Positions 27,140-36,043 of a stretch of 57,638 nt of DNA are shown here, piece after piece. The stretch lies in the NCBI RefSeq assembly GCF_001542415.1, contig NZ_LNCU01000080.1, positions 17,218-74,855 of the forward strand, written 5' to 3'. The first letter of the stretch is position 1. Every line of letters begins with the position of its first letter. This DNA comes from Bradyrhizobium macuxiense (GTDB taxonomy: Bacteria > Pseudomonadota > Alphaproteobacteria > Rhizobiales > Xanthobacteraceae). The position numbers and the translations under genes are program-made. The notes beneath the pieces are model-generated. The model made no database searches, was not told the DNA's origin, and saw only the letters and a program-made list of their open reading frames with translations.

Positions 27140-28219
27140 TTATGCCGCCGCGCCCTGCGCCGCGAGCTGGGCGGCCTGGTGCTCGGTCGTCAGCGCGTCG
27201 ATCAATTCGCCGAGCGCCTCGCCCGCAATGACCTGCGGCAATTTATAGAGCGTCAGGTTGATGCGGTGGTCGGTGACGCGCCCCTGCGGGAAATTGTAGG
27301 TGCGGATACGTTCGGAGCGGTCGCCGGAGCCGACCTTCTCCTTGCGGTCGGCCGAGCGCGCGGCCTCGACGCGCTGGCGCTCGGCGTCATAGATGCGCGA
27401 GCGGAGGATGTTCATCGCCGAGGCGCGATTCTTGTGCTGCGAGCGGCTGTCCTGCATCATCACCACGATCCCGGTCGGGATATGGGTGATGCGGATCGCC
27501 GATTCCGTCTTGTTGACGTGCTGACCGCCCGCGCCCTGCGCGCGCATGGTCTCGATCCGCAGATCCTCGTTCTTGACGTCGACGTCGACGTCCTCGACCT
27601 CCGGCAGCACGGCGACCGTCGCCGCCGAGGTATGGATGCGGCCCTGCGTCTCGGTGTCGGGCACGCGCTGCACGCGGTGCACGCCCGATTCGAACTTCAG
27701 CTTGGCGAACGCGCCGCGGCCCTGCACCTCGGCGATGATTTCCTTGTAGCCGCCGACGGTACCCTCGCTCGCCGAGATCACCTCGACCTTCCAGCCCTGC
27801 AGGCTGGCGAAGCGCTCGTACATCCGGAACAGGTCGCCGGCGAACAGCGAGGCCTCGTCGCCGCCGGTGCCGGCGCGGATTTCCAGCATCACGTTGCGGT
27901 CGTCCATCGCGTCCTTGGGCAGCAGCGCGACGCGGATCTTCTGCTCGAGCTCGCCGATCCGCGCCTGCAGCGTCTCCAGCTCGGCCTCTGCCATGCTGCG
28001 CATCTCGGCATCGACAGCCGGATCCGCCAGCAGCGCCTCGGTGCCGGCAAGCTCGCTGCGGGCAGAGCGATACGCCTTCACCGCGTCGATCAGCGGGTTG
28101 AGCTCGGACAATTCGCGGGTGATCGCGACGTAGCGATCGGAATTCACCTGGCCCAGCAGCTCGGCCTCGAGCGAGGCGTGGTGGGCAAGCAGGATGTCCA
28201 GTTTGGCTTCGGGTAGCAT
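27140..28219 (-). CDS. prfA: Peptide chain release factor 1
   Basis: Recognises UAA and UAG stop codons and triggers peptide release. 359 residues: [20 protein letters not shown], the GGQ motif in [19 protein letters not shown], and the C-terminal [15 protein letters not shown] and [17 protein letters not shown]. The frame is open to 28507, but ATG 28219 gives the universally conserved N-terminus [14 protein letters not shown]. The 56-base gap to ptsP suggests co-transcription with it. It is not followed by prmC, which is unusual. Confidence 0.95.
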   Translation of the reverse strand: MLPEAKLDILLAHHASLEAELLGQVNSDRYVAITRELSELNPLIDAVKAYRSARSELAGTEALLADPAVDAEMRSMAEAELETLQARIGELEQKIRVALLPKDAMDDRNVMLEIRAGTGGDEASLFAGDLFRMYERFASLQGWKVEVISASEGTVGGYKEIIAEVQGRGAFAKLKFESGVHRVQRVPDTETQGRIHTSAATVAVLPEVEDVDVDVKNEDLRIETMRAQGAGGQHVNKTESAIRITHIPTGIVVMMQDSRSQHKNRASAMNILRSRIYDAERQRVEAARSADRKEKVGSGDRSERIRTYNFPQGRVTDHRINLTLYKLPQVIAGEALGELIDALTTEHQAAQLAAQGAAA

Positions 28220-28275
28220 GGGAAGGTCTCGGGAATTGCGGAATGACGGAAGCGGGCAAGGCGACGACAGCGTCG

Positions 28276-30543
28276 CTACAACGCCAGCCCCTCGGCTTCG
28301 GCAAACTTCGTCAGCGCCTCGCGGATCGACACGCTGCCGGACGGCGCATCGAGCAGCGGGTTGATCATCGTCGCGGCCTTCTTGGCGTCGAGGTCGAGGA
28401 TCATCGCCTTGACCGGGCCGTGCGCCGTTGCCGACAGCGACAGCGAGCGATAACCGAGCGCGATCAGCGCCAGCGCCCCGATCGGTTTCGACGCCATCTC
28501 GCCGCACAGCGAGGCGACCTTCTTGGCGGCCTGCGCCTTGCGCACGATGTCGCGCAGCGCGCGCAGGATCGGCGCCGACATGGTGTCGAAGCGCTCCGAG
28601 ACCTTGGCATTGCCGCGATCGACCGCGAACAGGAACTGGAACAGATCGTTGGAGCCGACGGAGACGAAATCGACCCGCTTCAAGAGCTCGTCGAGCTGAT
28701 AGAGCAGGGCCGGCACCTCGACCATGGTGCCGACATCGATGCGCTCCGGCAGCGAATGGCCGTGCTGGCGCAGATAGGTCAGCTCGCGCTCGACGATGGC
28801 TTTGGCCTGATCGAACTCGGCGACGTCGGAGATCATCGGGAACATGATCTTCAGTGCGCGGCCGCCGCCGGCGCGCAACAGCGCGCGGATCTGGCCGCGC
28901 AACAGGCCCGGGCGGTCGAGGCCGAGCCGGATCGCGCGCCAGCCCAGCGCCGGATTCTCCTCGGTCACGGTCTCCATATAGGGCAGCGCCTTGTCGCCGC
29001 CGATGTCGAGCGTGCGGAAGGTGACGGGTTTCGAGCCAGCGGCATCGAGTACGGTGCGGTACAGCGCGAGCTGGTCGGTCGAGCGCGGCAGGGTCGGGCT
29101 CACCATGAACTGCAATTCGGTGCGGAACAGCCCGATGCCGGCGCTGCCGGTGTCGTCGATATGCGGCAGGTCGATGGTCAGGCCGGCGTTGATCAGCAGC
29201 TCGATCGGCTGGCCGTCCTTGGTCACGCAGGCCTTGTCGCGCAGCGCGGAATATTGCGCCTGCCGCCGCGCGCGGAAGCGCACGCGTTCGGCGTAGGCCG
29301 ATTCGATCTCGGTGGAAGGGCGCACATAGATCTCGCCGGAAATGCCGTCGACGATGATGGCATCGCCCGGATCGGCGATGCCGGGCGCGTTCGGCACCTC
29401 GCCGACCGCGGGGATGCCGAGCGCGCGCGCCACGATCGAGACGTGGGAATTCGCGGTGCCTTCCTCGAGCACGAGGCCGCGCAGCCGCTTGCGGTCATAG
29501 TCGAGCAGCGCCGCGGGCCCCATCGCGCGCGCGATCAGGATGGCGTTGTCGGGCAATTGCTCGCGCGACGGCGCGTGATCCTGGCCGACCAATTGGCGCA
29601 TCAGGCGATGGCCGAGATCCTCGAGGTCGTGCAGCCGGTCGCGCAGATAGGGATCGGTCGAGCGCAGCATGCGCGCACGGGTGTCGGACTGCACGCGTTC
29701 GACGGCGGCTTCCGCGGTCAGGCCGGTGGCCACCGCCTCATGCAGCTTGTGCGACCAGCCCTGGTCGTTGGCGAACATGCGGTAGGCTTCCAGTACCTCG
29801 CGATGCTCGCCGCCCTCGGCGACGTCGCCGCGCTCGAGCAGATGGTCGAGGTCGGTGCGCAGCTTGACCAGCGCCGCGTCGAGCCGCTTGATTTCCTTCG
29901 GCAGGTCCTCGGCGATGTAGTTGGTGATGACGACGCGCGGCTCGTGCAGCACGACATGGCCGAGCGCTATGCCGTCGGAGAGCACGGCGCCGGTCTTGTG
30001 CAGCGAGTGCCGCGCCGCCGGTTCCAGGCCGGGCTGCGCCAGCGCGGCGAGCTCGCCGGAGGCGATCATCTCCGCCAGCACCATGGCGGTGGTCTGCAGC
30101 GCCTCGACCTCTTCCTCGACATAGGTGCGCTTGGCGCGGTTCTGCACGACAAGCACGCCGAGCGTGTTGCCGGCGCGCAGGATCGGCACGCCGAGGAACG
30201 AGTGGTAGATTTCTTCGCCGGTCTCCGGGCGGTACGAGAAGGCCGGATGGCTCTGCGCGTCAGAGAGGTTCAGCGGCGTCGCCTCGCTGGCGACGAGGCC
30301 GACAAGGCCTTCATGCGCGCTGAGCACGGTGCGGTGCACGGCGTCGCGGTTCAGACCTTCGGTGGCGTAGAGCTCGAGGGTGTTATCGACGCGCAGCACA
30401 TAGCAGGAGCAGACCTCGGCCACCATGTTGGCCGCGATCAGCACCACGATCTTGTCGAGGCGTTCCTGGGCGGAGACTTGCTCCGCCATGGTTTCGCGGA
30501 GCCGTCTCAACAGGACGCGGGGGCCTCCCGACGCGCTCCGCAT
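28276..30543 (-). CDS. ptsP: Phosphoenolpyruvate-protein phosphotransferase of the nitrogen PTS (EI-Ntr)
   Basis: Transfers phosphate from PEP to NPr, feeding the regulatory PTS-Ntr branch that responds to nitrogen state. 755 residues: N-terminal GAF domain (about 15-150; [20 protein letters not shown], then [20 protein letters not shown]), the EI N-terminal domain, the phospho-His loop [20 protein letters not shown], and a C-terminal PEP-binding TIM barrel with [24 protein letters not shown] and [13 protein letters not shown] 30543 fits the GAF start; the frame is open to 30600. It lies upstream of prfA on the same strand. Confidence 0.93.
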   Translation of the reverse strand: MRSASGGPRVLLRRLRETMAEQVSAQERLDKIVVLIAANMVAEVCSCYVLRVDNTLELYATEGLNRDAVHRTVLSAHEGLVGLVASEATPLNLSDAQSHPAFSYRPETGEEIYHSFLGVPILRAGNTLGVLVVQNRAKRTYVEEEVEALQTTAMVLAEMIASGELAALAQPGLEPAARHSLHKTGAVLSDGIALGHVVLHEPRVVITNYIAEDLPKEIKRLDAALVKLRTDLDHLLERGDVAEGGEHREVLEAYRMFANDQGWSHKLHEAVATGLTAEAAVERVQSDTRARMLRSTDPYLRDRLHDLEDLGHRLMRQLVGQDHAPSREQLPDNAILIARAMGPAALLDYDRKRLRGLVLEEGTANSHVSIVARALGIPAVGEVPNAPGIADPGDAIIVDGISGEIYVRPSTEIESAYAERVRFRARRQAQYSALRDKACVTKDGQPIELLINAGLTIDLPHIDDTGSAGIGLFRTELQFMVSPTLPRSTDQLALYRTVLDAAGSKPVTFRTLDIGGDKALPYMETVTEENPALGWRAIRLGLDRPGLLRGQIRALLRAGGGRALKIMFPMISDVAEFDQAKAIVERELTYLRQHGHSLPERIDVGTMVEVPALLYQLDELLKRVDFVSVGSNDLFQFLFAVDRGNAKVSERFDTMSAPILRALRDIVRKAQAAKKVASLCGEMASKPIGALALIALGYRSLSLSATAHGPVKAMILDLDAKKAATMINPLLDAPSGSVSIREALTKFAEAEGLAL

Positions 30544-30982
30544 ATGCTTCAATCCCTCCCCACGAAGCCAGCGAACGAGGTCGTCGGCCCGCTGGCGCAA
30601 AACTCGTCAAAACCAACAATTTTAGTCATTCGGCGTGGCCGCAAGCATCGGTCCCCGCCGAATCGGGATCGCCACAACTGTGGCACAGTTTGCGACAGCC
30701 CACCTGGCTGGCCGTATAGCCAATCGAGGCTTGCTTTGCCAAGCAAAACGCCTGCCAGTAGCAAATAACGTCTCGTCAGCCCAATGCTGCGGCCGCTAAG
30801 AGAAATTCCAACTCCGGGTAGAGGGGGTGCCGGAGACCCTCTTCCCTTCTCCCCTTGTGGGAGAAGGTGGCGCGGACAAACGTCCGCGACGGACGAGGGG
30901 TCTTTGTCCGCGGAGGCAGACCCCTCACCCCACTTCGCTGCGCGAAGCGACCCTCTCCCACAAGGGGAGAGGGTTCCAAAGC
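30544..30982. other. Gap between lysC and ptsP: ptsP leader and a family A palindrome
   Basis: 439 bases. The part nearest ptsP (30544-30835) should contain the ptsP promoter, but I see no clear consensus boxes. The rest is the family A repeat. No gene is supported here. Confidence 0.5.
30836..30974. repeat. Palindromic repeat family A, copy 2
   Basis: It begins ACCCTCTTCCCTTCTCCCC and ends GGGGAGAGGGT, so the ends are inverted. Interior hairpins include GGACAAACGTCC (30873-30884) and TTCGCTGCGCGAA (30934-30946). It ends 8 bases after the lysC stop (30983 on the minus strand) and may act as its 3' structure. Same design as 1131-1285. Confidence 0.75.
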
Positions 30983-32239
30983 CTACGCCTGGTCGAGCCC
31001 GTACAGCGTGTGCAGCGTGCGCACGGCGAGTTCGGTGTAGGCGGCGTCGATCAGCACCGAGAACTTGATCTCCGAGGTGGTGATGGCGCGGATGTTGATG
31101 TTGCGCTCGGCCAGCGCCTTGAACGCCTTCGCGGCGACGCCGGCATGGCTGCGCATACCGCTGCCGATCACCGAGACCTTCGCAACGTCGGTCTCGGTGT
31201 CGAGCCGCGCATAGCCGATCTTGGCCTTGGCGGAGGTAATCGTATCCTTCGCGCGATTATAGTCGGCCGCCGGAACAGTGAAGGTGAGGTCCGTGGTCTT
31301 GCCGTCTTCGGACACGTTCTGCACGATCATGTCGACGTTGATGTTGGCATCCGCGAGCGGCCCGAAGATCGCCGCGGCGACGCCCGGCTTGTCCTCGACC
31401 TGGCGCACGGAAATCTGGGCTTCGTCCTTCGAGAAGGCGATGCCGGTGACGACGTGCATTTCCATGATTTCCTCCTCGCTGCAGATCAGCGTGCCCGGCG
31501 GCTGGTTGGCGTGCGGGTCGATATCTTCCGGTTTGTCGAAGCTGGAGCGGACGAAAATCGGCATGTTGTGCACCATGCCGAGCTCCACCGAGCGGACCTG
31601 CAGCACCTTGGCGCCCTGCGAGGCCAGTTCCAGCATGTCTTCGAAGGCGATCCTGTCGAGCCGGCGCGCCTTCGGCACCACCCGCGGATCGGTGGTGTAG
31701 ACGCCGTCGACGTCGGTGTAGATGTCGCAGCGGTCGGCGTGCAGCGCAGCCGCAATCGCCACCGCCGAGGTGTCGGAGCCGCCGCGGCCCAGCGTCGTGA
31801 TTCGGCCGGTCTGTTCGTTGATGCCCTGGAAGCCGGCGATCACGGCGACTTCCTTGCGCTCCTTGAAGCGGGTGATGATCTCGCTGCCGTCGATATCGAG
31901 GATGCGCGCCGAGGCATGCGCATCCGAGGTCTTGATCGGGATCTGCCAGCCTTGCCAGGAGCGCGCCTGGATGCCGAGGCCCTGCAGCACGATCGAAAGC
32001 AACCCGGAGGTGACCTGTTCGCCCGAGGCGACCACCGCGTCATATTCGCGGGCGTCGTGCATCGGCGAGGCTTCGGTGCACCAGGCGACCAGCTCGTTGG
32101 TCTTGCCGGACATCGCGGAGACGACGACGGCGACCTCATGGCCCGCGTCGACCTCGCGCTTCACATGCTGCGCGACATTGCGGATACGATCGATATTGGC
32201 GACGGACGTACCGCCGAATTTCATCACGAGGCGGCCCAT
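30983..32239 (-). CDS. lysC: Aspartate kinase
   Basis: Phosphorylates aspartate, the entry step to lysine, threonine, methionine and diaminopimelate. 418 residues: N-terminal kinase motif VMKFGGTSVANIDRI, SAMSGKTNELV, GFQGINEQTGRITTLGRGGSDTSA for ATP/aspartate binding, and two C-terminal ACT domains (VTGIAFSKDEAQISVRQVED, then VSVIGSGMRSHAGVAAKAF and ERNINIRAITTSEIKFSVLI) for feedback inhibition. ATG 32239 is the conserved start; the frame is open to 32347. It is divergent from the PH-domain gene and ubiG. Confidence 0.95.
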   Translation of the reverse strand: MGRLVMKFGGTSVANIDRIRNVAQHVKREVDAGHEVAVVVSAMSGKTNELVAWCTEASPMHDAREYDAVVASGEQVTSGLLSIVLQGLGIQARSWQGWQIPIKTSDAHASARILDIDGSEIITRFKERKEVAVIAGFQGINEQTGRITTLGRGGSDTSAVAIAAALHADRCDIYTDVDGVYTTDPRVVPKARRLDRIAFEDMLELASQGAKVLQVRSVELGMVHNMPIFVRSSFDKPEDIDPHANQPPGTLICSEEEIMEMHVVTGIAFSKDEAQISVRQVEDKPGVAAAIFGPLADANINVDMIVQNVSEDGKTTDLTFTVPAADYNRAKDTITSAKAKIGYARLDTETDVAKVSVIGSGMRSHAGVAAKAFKALAERNINIRAITTSEIKFSVLIDAAYTELAVRTLHTLYGLDQA

Positions 32240-32417
32240 GACGACGCGTCTATTCCTTGAAACGAGGATAAGTAGGGCAACCCGCGCCGAAAACCGCAAG
32301 CGCGGGCGCCGAAACGCGCGTATACATAGCGCAGCGCCCGGGGGCAAGCCGGTTCCTCCGGGTCTTTGGGGGTGTTGCGGGCGAGTTGTGGCGCAGGGGG
32401 ACGCGAAGGCGGATTGG

Positions 32418-32885
32418 ATGGGACGTTACATCGAAGAAATCCTGCAGCCGGGCGAAAGGGTGCTGTATGCGACCAATGCGCACTGGATCTTCTATTGGCC
32501 GGCCATCATCGCCTGGATTGTGGCGCTGGTCCTGCTGATCCTCTCCCGCATGACGACGGTCGATGGTCTCGCTTTGGCGTGCCTGGCGGCGGCCGCCGTG
32601 GTCGCGGTCGCGGCGCTGTACTGGACCTTCTCGGCCTGGTTCCATCGCTGGACCACCGAGACCGATGTCACCAGCTTCCGCGTCGTGCACAAGACCGGTT
32701 TCATCAAGCGGCGCACCTTCGAGATCAGCCTCGACAAGGTCGAGAGCGTCGACGTCAACCAGAGCATTCTGGGGCGCATCCTCAATTATGGCGACGTGAC
32801 CATCCGCGGCGTCGGCGAGGGCGTCGAGACGATCAGGACGATCGCCTCGCCGCTGGCGTTCCGCAGTTCGATCACCGCGCGATAA
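32418..32885 (+). CDS. Membrane protein with bacterial PH domain (bPH2 / YdbS-like)
   Basis: 155 residues starting MGRYIEEILQPGERVLYATN. Two hydrophobic helices (IIAWIVALVLLILSRM, then ALACLAAAAVVAVAALYWTF) are followed by the bPH2 domain: TDVTSFRVVHKTGFIKRRTF, ISLDKVESVDVNQSILGRIL and NYGDVTIRGVGEGVETI. The cytoplasmic PH domain probably binds lipid or protein. The frame is open far upstream, but the ATG at 32418 is where family similarity begins. It is 15 bases before ubiG on the same strand. Confidence 0.85.
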   Translation: MGRYIEEILQPGERVLYATNAHWIFYWPAIIAWIVALVLLILSRMTTVDGLALACLAAAAVVAVAALYWTFSAWFHRWTTETDVTSFRVVHKTGFIKRRTFEISLDKVESVDVNQSILGRILNYGDVTIRGVGEGVETIRTIASPLAFRSSITAR

Positions 32886-32900
32886 GGAGCGCGCGCAATC

Positions 32901-33653
32901 ATGCAGACAACGCTTTCCAGTTCTCCCGCCAGCTCGGTCGATCCGGCCGAGGTCGCGAAATTCTCGAAGCTGTCGGACGAATGGTGGGATCCGCGCGGCA
33001 AGATGGCGCCGCTGCACAAGATCAATCCGCTGCGCCTGACCTATATCCGCGATGCCGCGTGCCGCAAGTTCGAGCGCAATGCCAAGAGCCTGGGCTGCCT
33101 GTCCGGCCTGCGCATGCTCGACATCGGCTGCGGTGCCGGTTTGCTGTGCGAGCCGTTCACGCGGCTTGGCGCCCAGGTGATCGGCATCGATCCCTCCGCC
33201 ACCAACATATCCGCGGCGAAGCTGCATGCCGACAAGGGGCACCTGTCGATCGACTACCGCTGCACGACGGTGGAAGAGATGGACGCGCGCGAGCGCTTCG
33301 ACATCGTGCTGGCGATGGAGGTGGTCGAGCACGTCAACGACGTCGGCGCCTTCATCAAGCGCTGCGCCGCGATGCTCAAGCCCGGCGGGTTGATGGTGGT
33401 CTCGACGCTGAACCGCAACTGGAAGAGCTTCGCGCTCGCCATCGTCGGCGCCGAATACGTGCTGCGCTGGCTGCCGCGCGGCACCCACGACTGGAGCAAG
33501 TTCGTCACCCCCGCCGAGCTCGAGCGCTATCTCGGTGACGTCAACCTCACCATCACCGAGCAGGCCGGCGTGGTCTACAACCCGCTCGCCGACAAATGGA
33601 ACATCTCGTCCGACATGGACGTGAATTACATGGTGGTGGCGGAGGAGCTGTGA
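32901..33653 (+). CDS. ubiG: Ubiquinone biosynthesis O-methyltransferase
   Basis: Catalyses both O-methylations in ubiquinone synthesis (2-polyprenyl-6-hydroxyphenol and 3-demethylubiquinol). 250 residues with the family N-terminus FSKLSDEWWDPRGKMAPLHK and NPLRLTYI, SAM motif I MLDIGCGAGLLCEPFTRLGA, the acidic IGIDPSATNISAAKLHA, and DIVLAMEVVEHVNDV. AAGGAG precedes ATG 32901. It pairs with the PH-domain gene in one transcription unit divergent from lysC. Confidence 0.94.
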   Translation: MQTTLSSSPASSVDPAEVAKFSKLSDEWWDPRGKMAPLHKINPLRLTYIRDAACRKFERNAKSLGCLSGLRMLDIGCGAGLLCEPFTRLGAQVIGIDPSATNISAAKLHADKGHLSIDYRCTTVEEMDARERFDIVLAMEVVEHVNDVGAFIKRCAAMLKPGGLMVVSTLNRNWKSFALAIVGAEYVLRWLPRGTHDWSKFVTPAELERYLGDVNLTITEQAGVVYNPLADKWNISSDMDVNYMVVAEEL

Positions 33654-33684
33654 GTTTGGCTCCGATCCCGGCCATACGATAGGT

Positions 33685-33868
33685 GTCGTCCCTGCCTAGT
33701 GCGCAATTGCGCACGGGAGCAGGGACCCATAACCACCGGCCGCGATTGTTGCGCGAGGTCCGCGTTCCGACCAGTCGCAACCTCGTTTTGATGCAATAAA
33801 TCGCCGTCCGCCCATTGTGCCTCGAACGATGCCCTGTGGTTATGGGCCCCTGCTTCCGCAGGGGCGAC
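33685..33868. mobile_element. Palindrome-ended unit without a gene (unit 1, possible non-autonomous form)
   Basis: 184 bases. The left end (33685-33739) and the right end (33835-33868) match the two ends of unit 2 at 33925-34332, in the same order and orientation. The flanking sequences on both sides (33737-33770, 33811-33834 and the tail 33869-33912) also align with the corresponding parts of unit 2. Where unit 2 carries the GIY-YIG gene, unit 1 has only about 40 unrelated bases. The left-end hairpin has a perfect 16-base palindrome, GTGCGCAATTGCGCAC (33699-33714), in place of the short GAAA loop seen in unit 2. Confidence 0.7.
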
Positions 33869-33924
33869 GCGGAGTTTGTGGCGCGAACGGCGGAGATATG
33901 AGACGTTCTTACCATTCGAGAGAT

Positions 33925-34332
33925 GTCGTCCCTGCGAAAGCAGGGACCCATAACCACCGGCTCAGATGATTGGGCGAGGTCTGCGTTCCGAGCATGTACT
34001 ACGTCTACATCCTCGCAAGCCGGCGCCACGGCACGCTGTACATCGGTGTCACGAATTCCGTTCAGCAGAGGCTTGAGCAACACAAGGCAGGCACTGGCTC
34101 GTCGTTCGTCAAGAGATATGGCGCCTACCGTCTGGTCCTGGTCGAATCCTATCAGCGCGCGGAGGAGGCTATCACGCGCGAGAAGCAGCTCAAGAAATGG
34201 AAGCGTGACTGGAAGATCGAGTTGATCGAACGTGATAATCCGGAGTGGCGGGATCTGAGCGATCTGCTTGTCTGACTGGTGTGCCACGAACGATGCCCCG
34301 TGGTTATGGGTCCCTGCTTTCGCAGGGGCGAC
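33925..34332. mobile_element. Palindrome-ended unit carrying a GIY-YIG nuclease gene (unit 2)
   Basis: 408 bases. The left end (33925-33960) begins GTCGTCCCTGCGAAAGCAGG. The right end (34299-34332), read on the minus strand, begins GTCGCCCCTGCGAAAGCAGG. These are terminal inverted repeats of about 34 bases that differ at very few positions, and each also folds on itself (CCCTGC / GCAGGG around GAAA). Between them is one complete gene. This is the arrangement of a small transposable unit, but no target-site duplication is evident and the mechanism is unknown. Confidence 0.7.
33994..34275 (+). CDS. Single-domain GIY-YIG nuclease family protein
   Basis: 93 residues, just one GIY-YIG domain (COG2827 type). 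YVYILASR supplies the first motif, TLYIGVTN the YIG motif (residues 16-18). R26 and H30 in QRLEQHKAG are at the catalytic Arg and following His positions, and the C-terminal REKQLKKWKRDWK contains the metal-binding Glu region. All catalytic positions look intact. I chose ATG 33994, which gives the conserved MYYVYIL start, over 33970. No DNA-recognition domain is fused. It is flanked on both sides by inverted palindromic ends (see unit 2), separate from the ubiG and EamA genes. Confidence 0.9.
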   Translation: MYYVYILASRRHGTLYIGVTNSVQQRLEQHKAGTGSSFVKRYGAYRLVLVESYQRAEEAITREKQLKKWKRDWKIELIERDNPEWRDLSDLLV

Positions 34333-34390
34333 AGCGAGTTTGTGGTGTGAGCTCTGGAAATACGAGACATTTGCTGACCGACAAGGCGGT

Positions 34391-34430
34391 GTCGTCCCTC
34401 GCGGTCGCAGGGACGACAGTGCGTTTGTGG
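34391..34430. repeat. Minimal unit of the same palindrome family (unit 3)
   Basis: The hairpin GTCGTCCC...GGGACGAC (34391-34417) is followed by AGTGCGTTTGTGG. This equals the outermost left end plus the outermost right end and tail of units 1 and 2 (their tails read GAGTTTGTGG) with everything between removed. It is the third unit in tandem with units 1 and 2. Confidence 0.6.
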
Positions 34431-34529
34431 CTCTATCGCAATCCAGTCATGCGCTGCCTCGGTTGACCGCATCGGCGGCAATCGGCACGCTGCGCGCATA
34501 GTCCCGCCCGGTACGAATTTCCTTCGCAG

Positions 34530-35429
34530 ATGTTCACGCTCTCCTCGCTCTGGATTCCCTTCACGATCGTCGCTGCGTTCGGGCAGGTAGCGCGCAATGC
34601 GATGCAGCGGCATCTGACGGGGCCGCTCGGGACCTGGGGCGCGACCAATATCCGTTTCCTGTTTGGCCTGCCGTTCTCGATTGCGTTCTTCGCGCTCGCA
34701 ATCGTCGCGACCGGCGATCACGTGCCGTGGCCGCCGTCGTCGTTCTGGCCGTGGCTGGTGCTCGGTGCGCTCACCCAGATCGTCGGCACCGGCTTCATGT
34801 TGCTGGCGATGAACGACCGCTCCTTCGTGGTGACCACGGCCTATATGAAGACCGAGGCGATCCAGACCGCGATCTTCGGCTTCATCTTCCTCGGCGACCA
34901 TCTGACGATCGCCAAGGTGATCGCGATCGTGATCGCCACCGTCGGCGTCGTCATCACGGCGCTGCGGCCCGGCGGGCAGAAGAGCTTTGCCGATCTGCGC
35001 CCGACGGCGCTCGGCCTCGGCGCGGCGGCTGTGTTCGCGATCTCGGCGGTGAGCTTCCGCGGCGCCATCATCACCGTGCAGGGTACCTCGTTCGTGACGG
35101 CGGCGTCCTACACGCTGATGTGGAGCCTGTTCGTTCAGACGCTGATCCTGTCGGTCTATCTGCTGTTGCGCGCACCCGACGTGCTGGAAAAAATTCTCGG
35201 TCTGTGGCGGCCCTCGCTGTTTGCCGGCTTCATGGGCGCGTTCTCCTCGCAGTTCTGGTTCCTCGCGTTCGCGCTCACGGCGGCGGCCAACGTGCGCACG
35301 CTGGCGCTGATCGAGGTGTTGTTCGCGCAGGGTGTGGCGTATTTCTCGCTCAAGCAGCCGTTCTCGCTGCGCGAGCTCTCAGGCATCGTGTTGATCGTGA
35401 TCGGCGTTGCGCTGCTGATTGCCGCTTAA
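34530..35429 (+). CDS. DMT-superfamily transporter (EamA type), full length
   Basis: 299 residues, about ten helices in two EamA repeats (1-145 and 155-298). Segments include LWIPFTIVAAFGQVARNAMQ, FLFGLPFSIAFFALAIVA, YMKTEAIQTAIFGFIFLGD and LALIEVLFAQGVAYFSLKQ. Inner-membrane carrier for an unknown small metabolite. Start ATG 34530 follows directly after the palindromic array. It is convergent with a half-size EamA protein at 35440, leaving 10 bases between stops. Confidence 0.85.
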   Translation: MFTLSSLWIPFTIVAAFGQVARNAMQRHLTGPLGTWGATNIRFLFGLPFSIAFFALAIVATGDHVPWPPSSFWPWLVLGALTQIVGTGFMLLAMNDRSFVVTTAYMKTEAIQTAIFGFIFLGDHLTIAKVIAIVIATVGVVITALRPGGQKSFADLRPTALGLGAAAVFAISAVSFRGAIITVQGTSFVTAASYTLMWSLFVQTLILSVYLLLRAPDVLEKILGLWRPSLFAGFMGAFSSQFWFLAFALTAAANVRTLALIEVLFAQGVAYFSLKQPFSLRELSGIVLIVIGVALLIAA

Positions 35430-35439
35430 ACGAAATGAG

Positions 35440-35880
35440 TCAGCCCTTCGCCGCGATCAGCACTGCGCCGGCCGAGATCAGCGCGATGCCGATCCAGCCA
35501 TAGCCCGATGGGCGTTCGCCGAGGAAGGCGACGCCGAACAGCGCCACCAGCACCACGCTCAGCTTGTCGATCGGCGCGACCAGCGTCGCGGGGCCGAGCT
35601 TGAGCGCGCGGAAATAGCACAGCCATGAGGCGCCGGTACCGAGTCCGGAGAGCAGCAGGAACAGCCAGCTCTTGCCCGAGATCGGTCCCGGATGGGTGAA
35701 TTGCCCGGTTGCGAACAGGATCGCCGACAGCGTGATCAGCACGATCACGGTGCGGATCAGGGTGGCGAGATCGGAGTTGATGCCTTCGACGCCGACCTTG
35801 GCGAAGATCGCGGTCAGCGCGGCAAAGATCGCCGAGAGGAAGGCCCAGACCTGCCAGGAAGAAAATGTCTCGGGGGTCAT
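35440..35880 (-). CDS. Half-size EamA transporter protein
   Basis: 146 residues with a single EamA repeat: WAFLSAIFAALTAIFAKVG, LATLIRTVIVLITLSAILF, WLFLLLSGLGTGASWLCYF, ALKLGPATLVAPIDKLSVVL and YGWIGIALISAGAVLIAAKG. Such half-size members work as homodimers or hetero-oligomers. ATG 35880 is supported by the position of the first helix. The length is normal for the half-size family, so this is not a truncated pseudogene. It is convergent with the full-length EamA gene; the substrate is unknown. Confidence 0.85.
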   Translation of the reverse strand: MTPETFSSWQVWAFLSAIFAALTAIFAKVGVEGINSDLATLIRTVIVLITLSAILFATGQFTHPGPISGKSWLFLLLSGLGTGASWLCYFRALKLGPATLVAPIDKLSVVLVALFGVAFLGERPSGYGWIGIALISAGAVLIAAKG

Positions 35881-35909
35881 GTGGGACGCTCGGTCGGTTT
35901 AGCGTCACC

Positions 35910-36024
35910 CGTCATTGCGAGCGAAGCGAAGCAATCCATAGCGCAACAAGCACGAAGCTGGATTGCTTCGTCGCTTCAGCGCAAAATTGCTCTGCAATTT
36001 TGTCGCGAGCTCCTCGCAATGACG
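35910..36024. repeat. Palindromic repeat family C, copy 1
   Basis: The outer arms CGTCATTGCGAG (35910-35921) and CTCGCAATGACG (36013-36024) are perfectly inverted. The interior contains GAAGCAATCCA with its inverted partner TGGATTGCTTC, and the hairpin AAAATTGCTCTGCAATTTT (35983-36001). It lies between the half-size EamA gene start and the DUF1178 gene end. Confidence 0.8.
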
Positions 36025-36043
36025 AGGATGGAAGCGGCTCGCC

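Noticed and set aside
27140..28507. Longer prfA with about 96 additional N-terminal residues
   Set aside because: RF1 has a conserved start at ATG 28219. The extension is antisense-like, overlaps the 3' end of ptsP and has no homology pattern.
28243..30768. Very long plus-strand frame (841 codons) opposite ptsP
   Set aside because: It is a shadow of ptsP in high-GC DNA. Its sequence is His/Gln/Arg/Ala/Asp-rich without domain pattern, while the minus strand encodes a complete EI-Ntr protein.
33685..34430. CRISPR array in the repeat cluster
   Set aside because: The repeats are inverted and palindromic, of unequal spacing and enclose a gene; there are no regular direct repeats with unique spacers and no cas genes.
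35440..35880. Half-size EamA gene as a truncated pseudogene
   Set aside because: Single-repeat EamA proteins of this length are a normal group, and both ends are intact.
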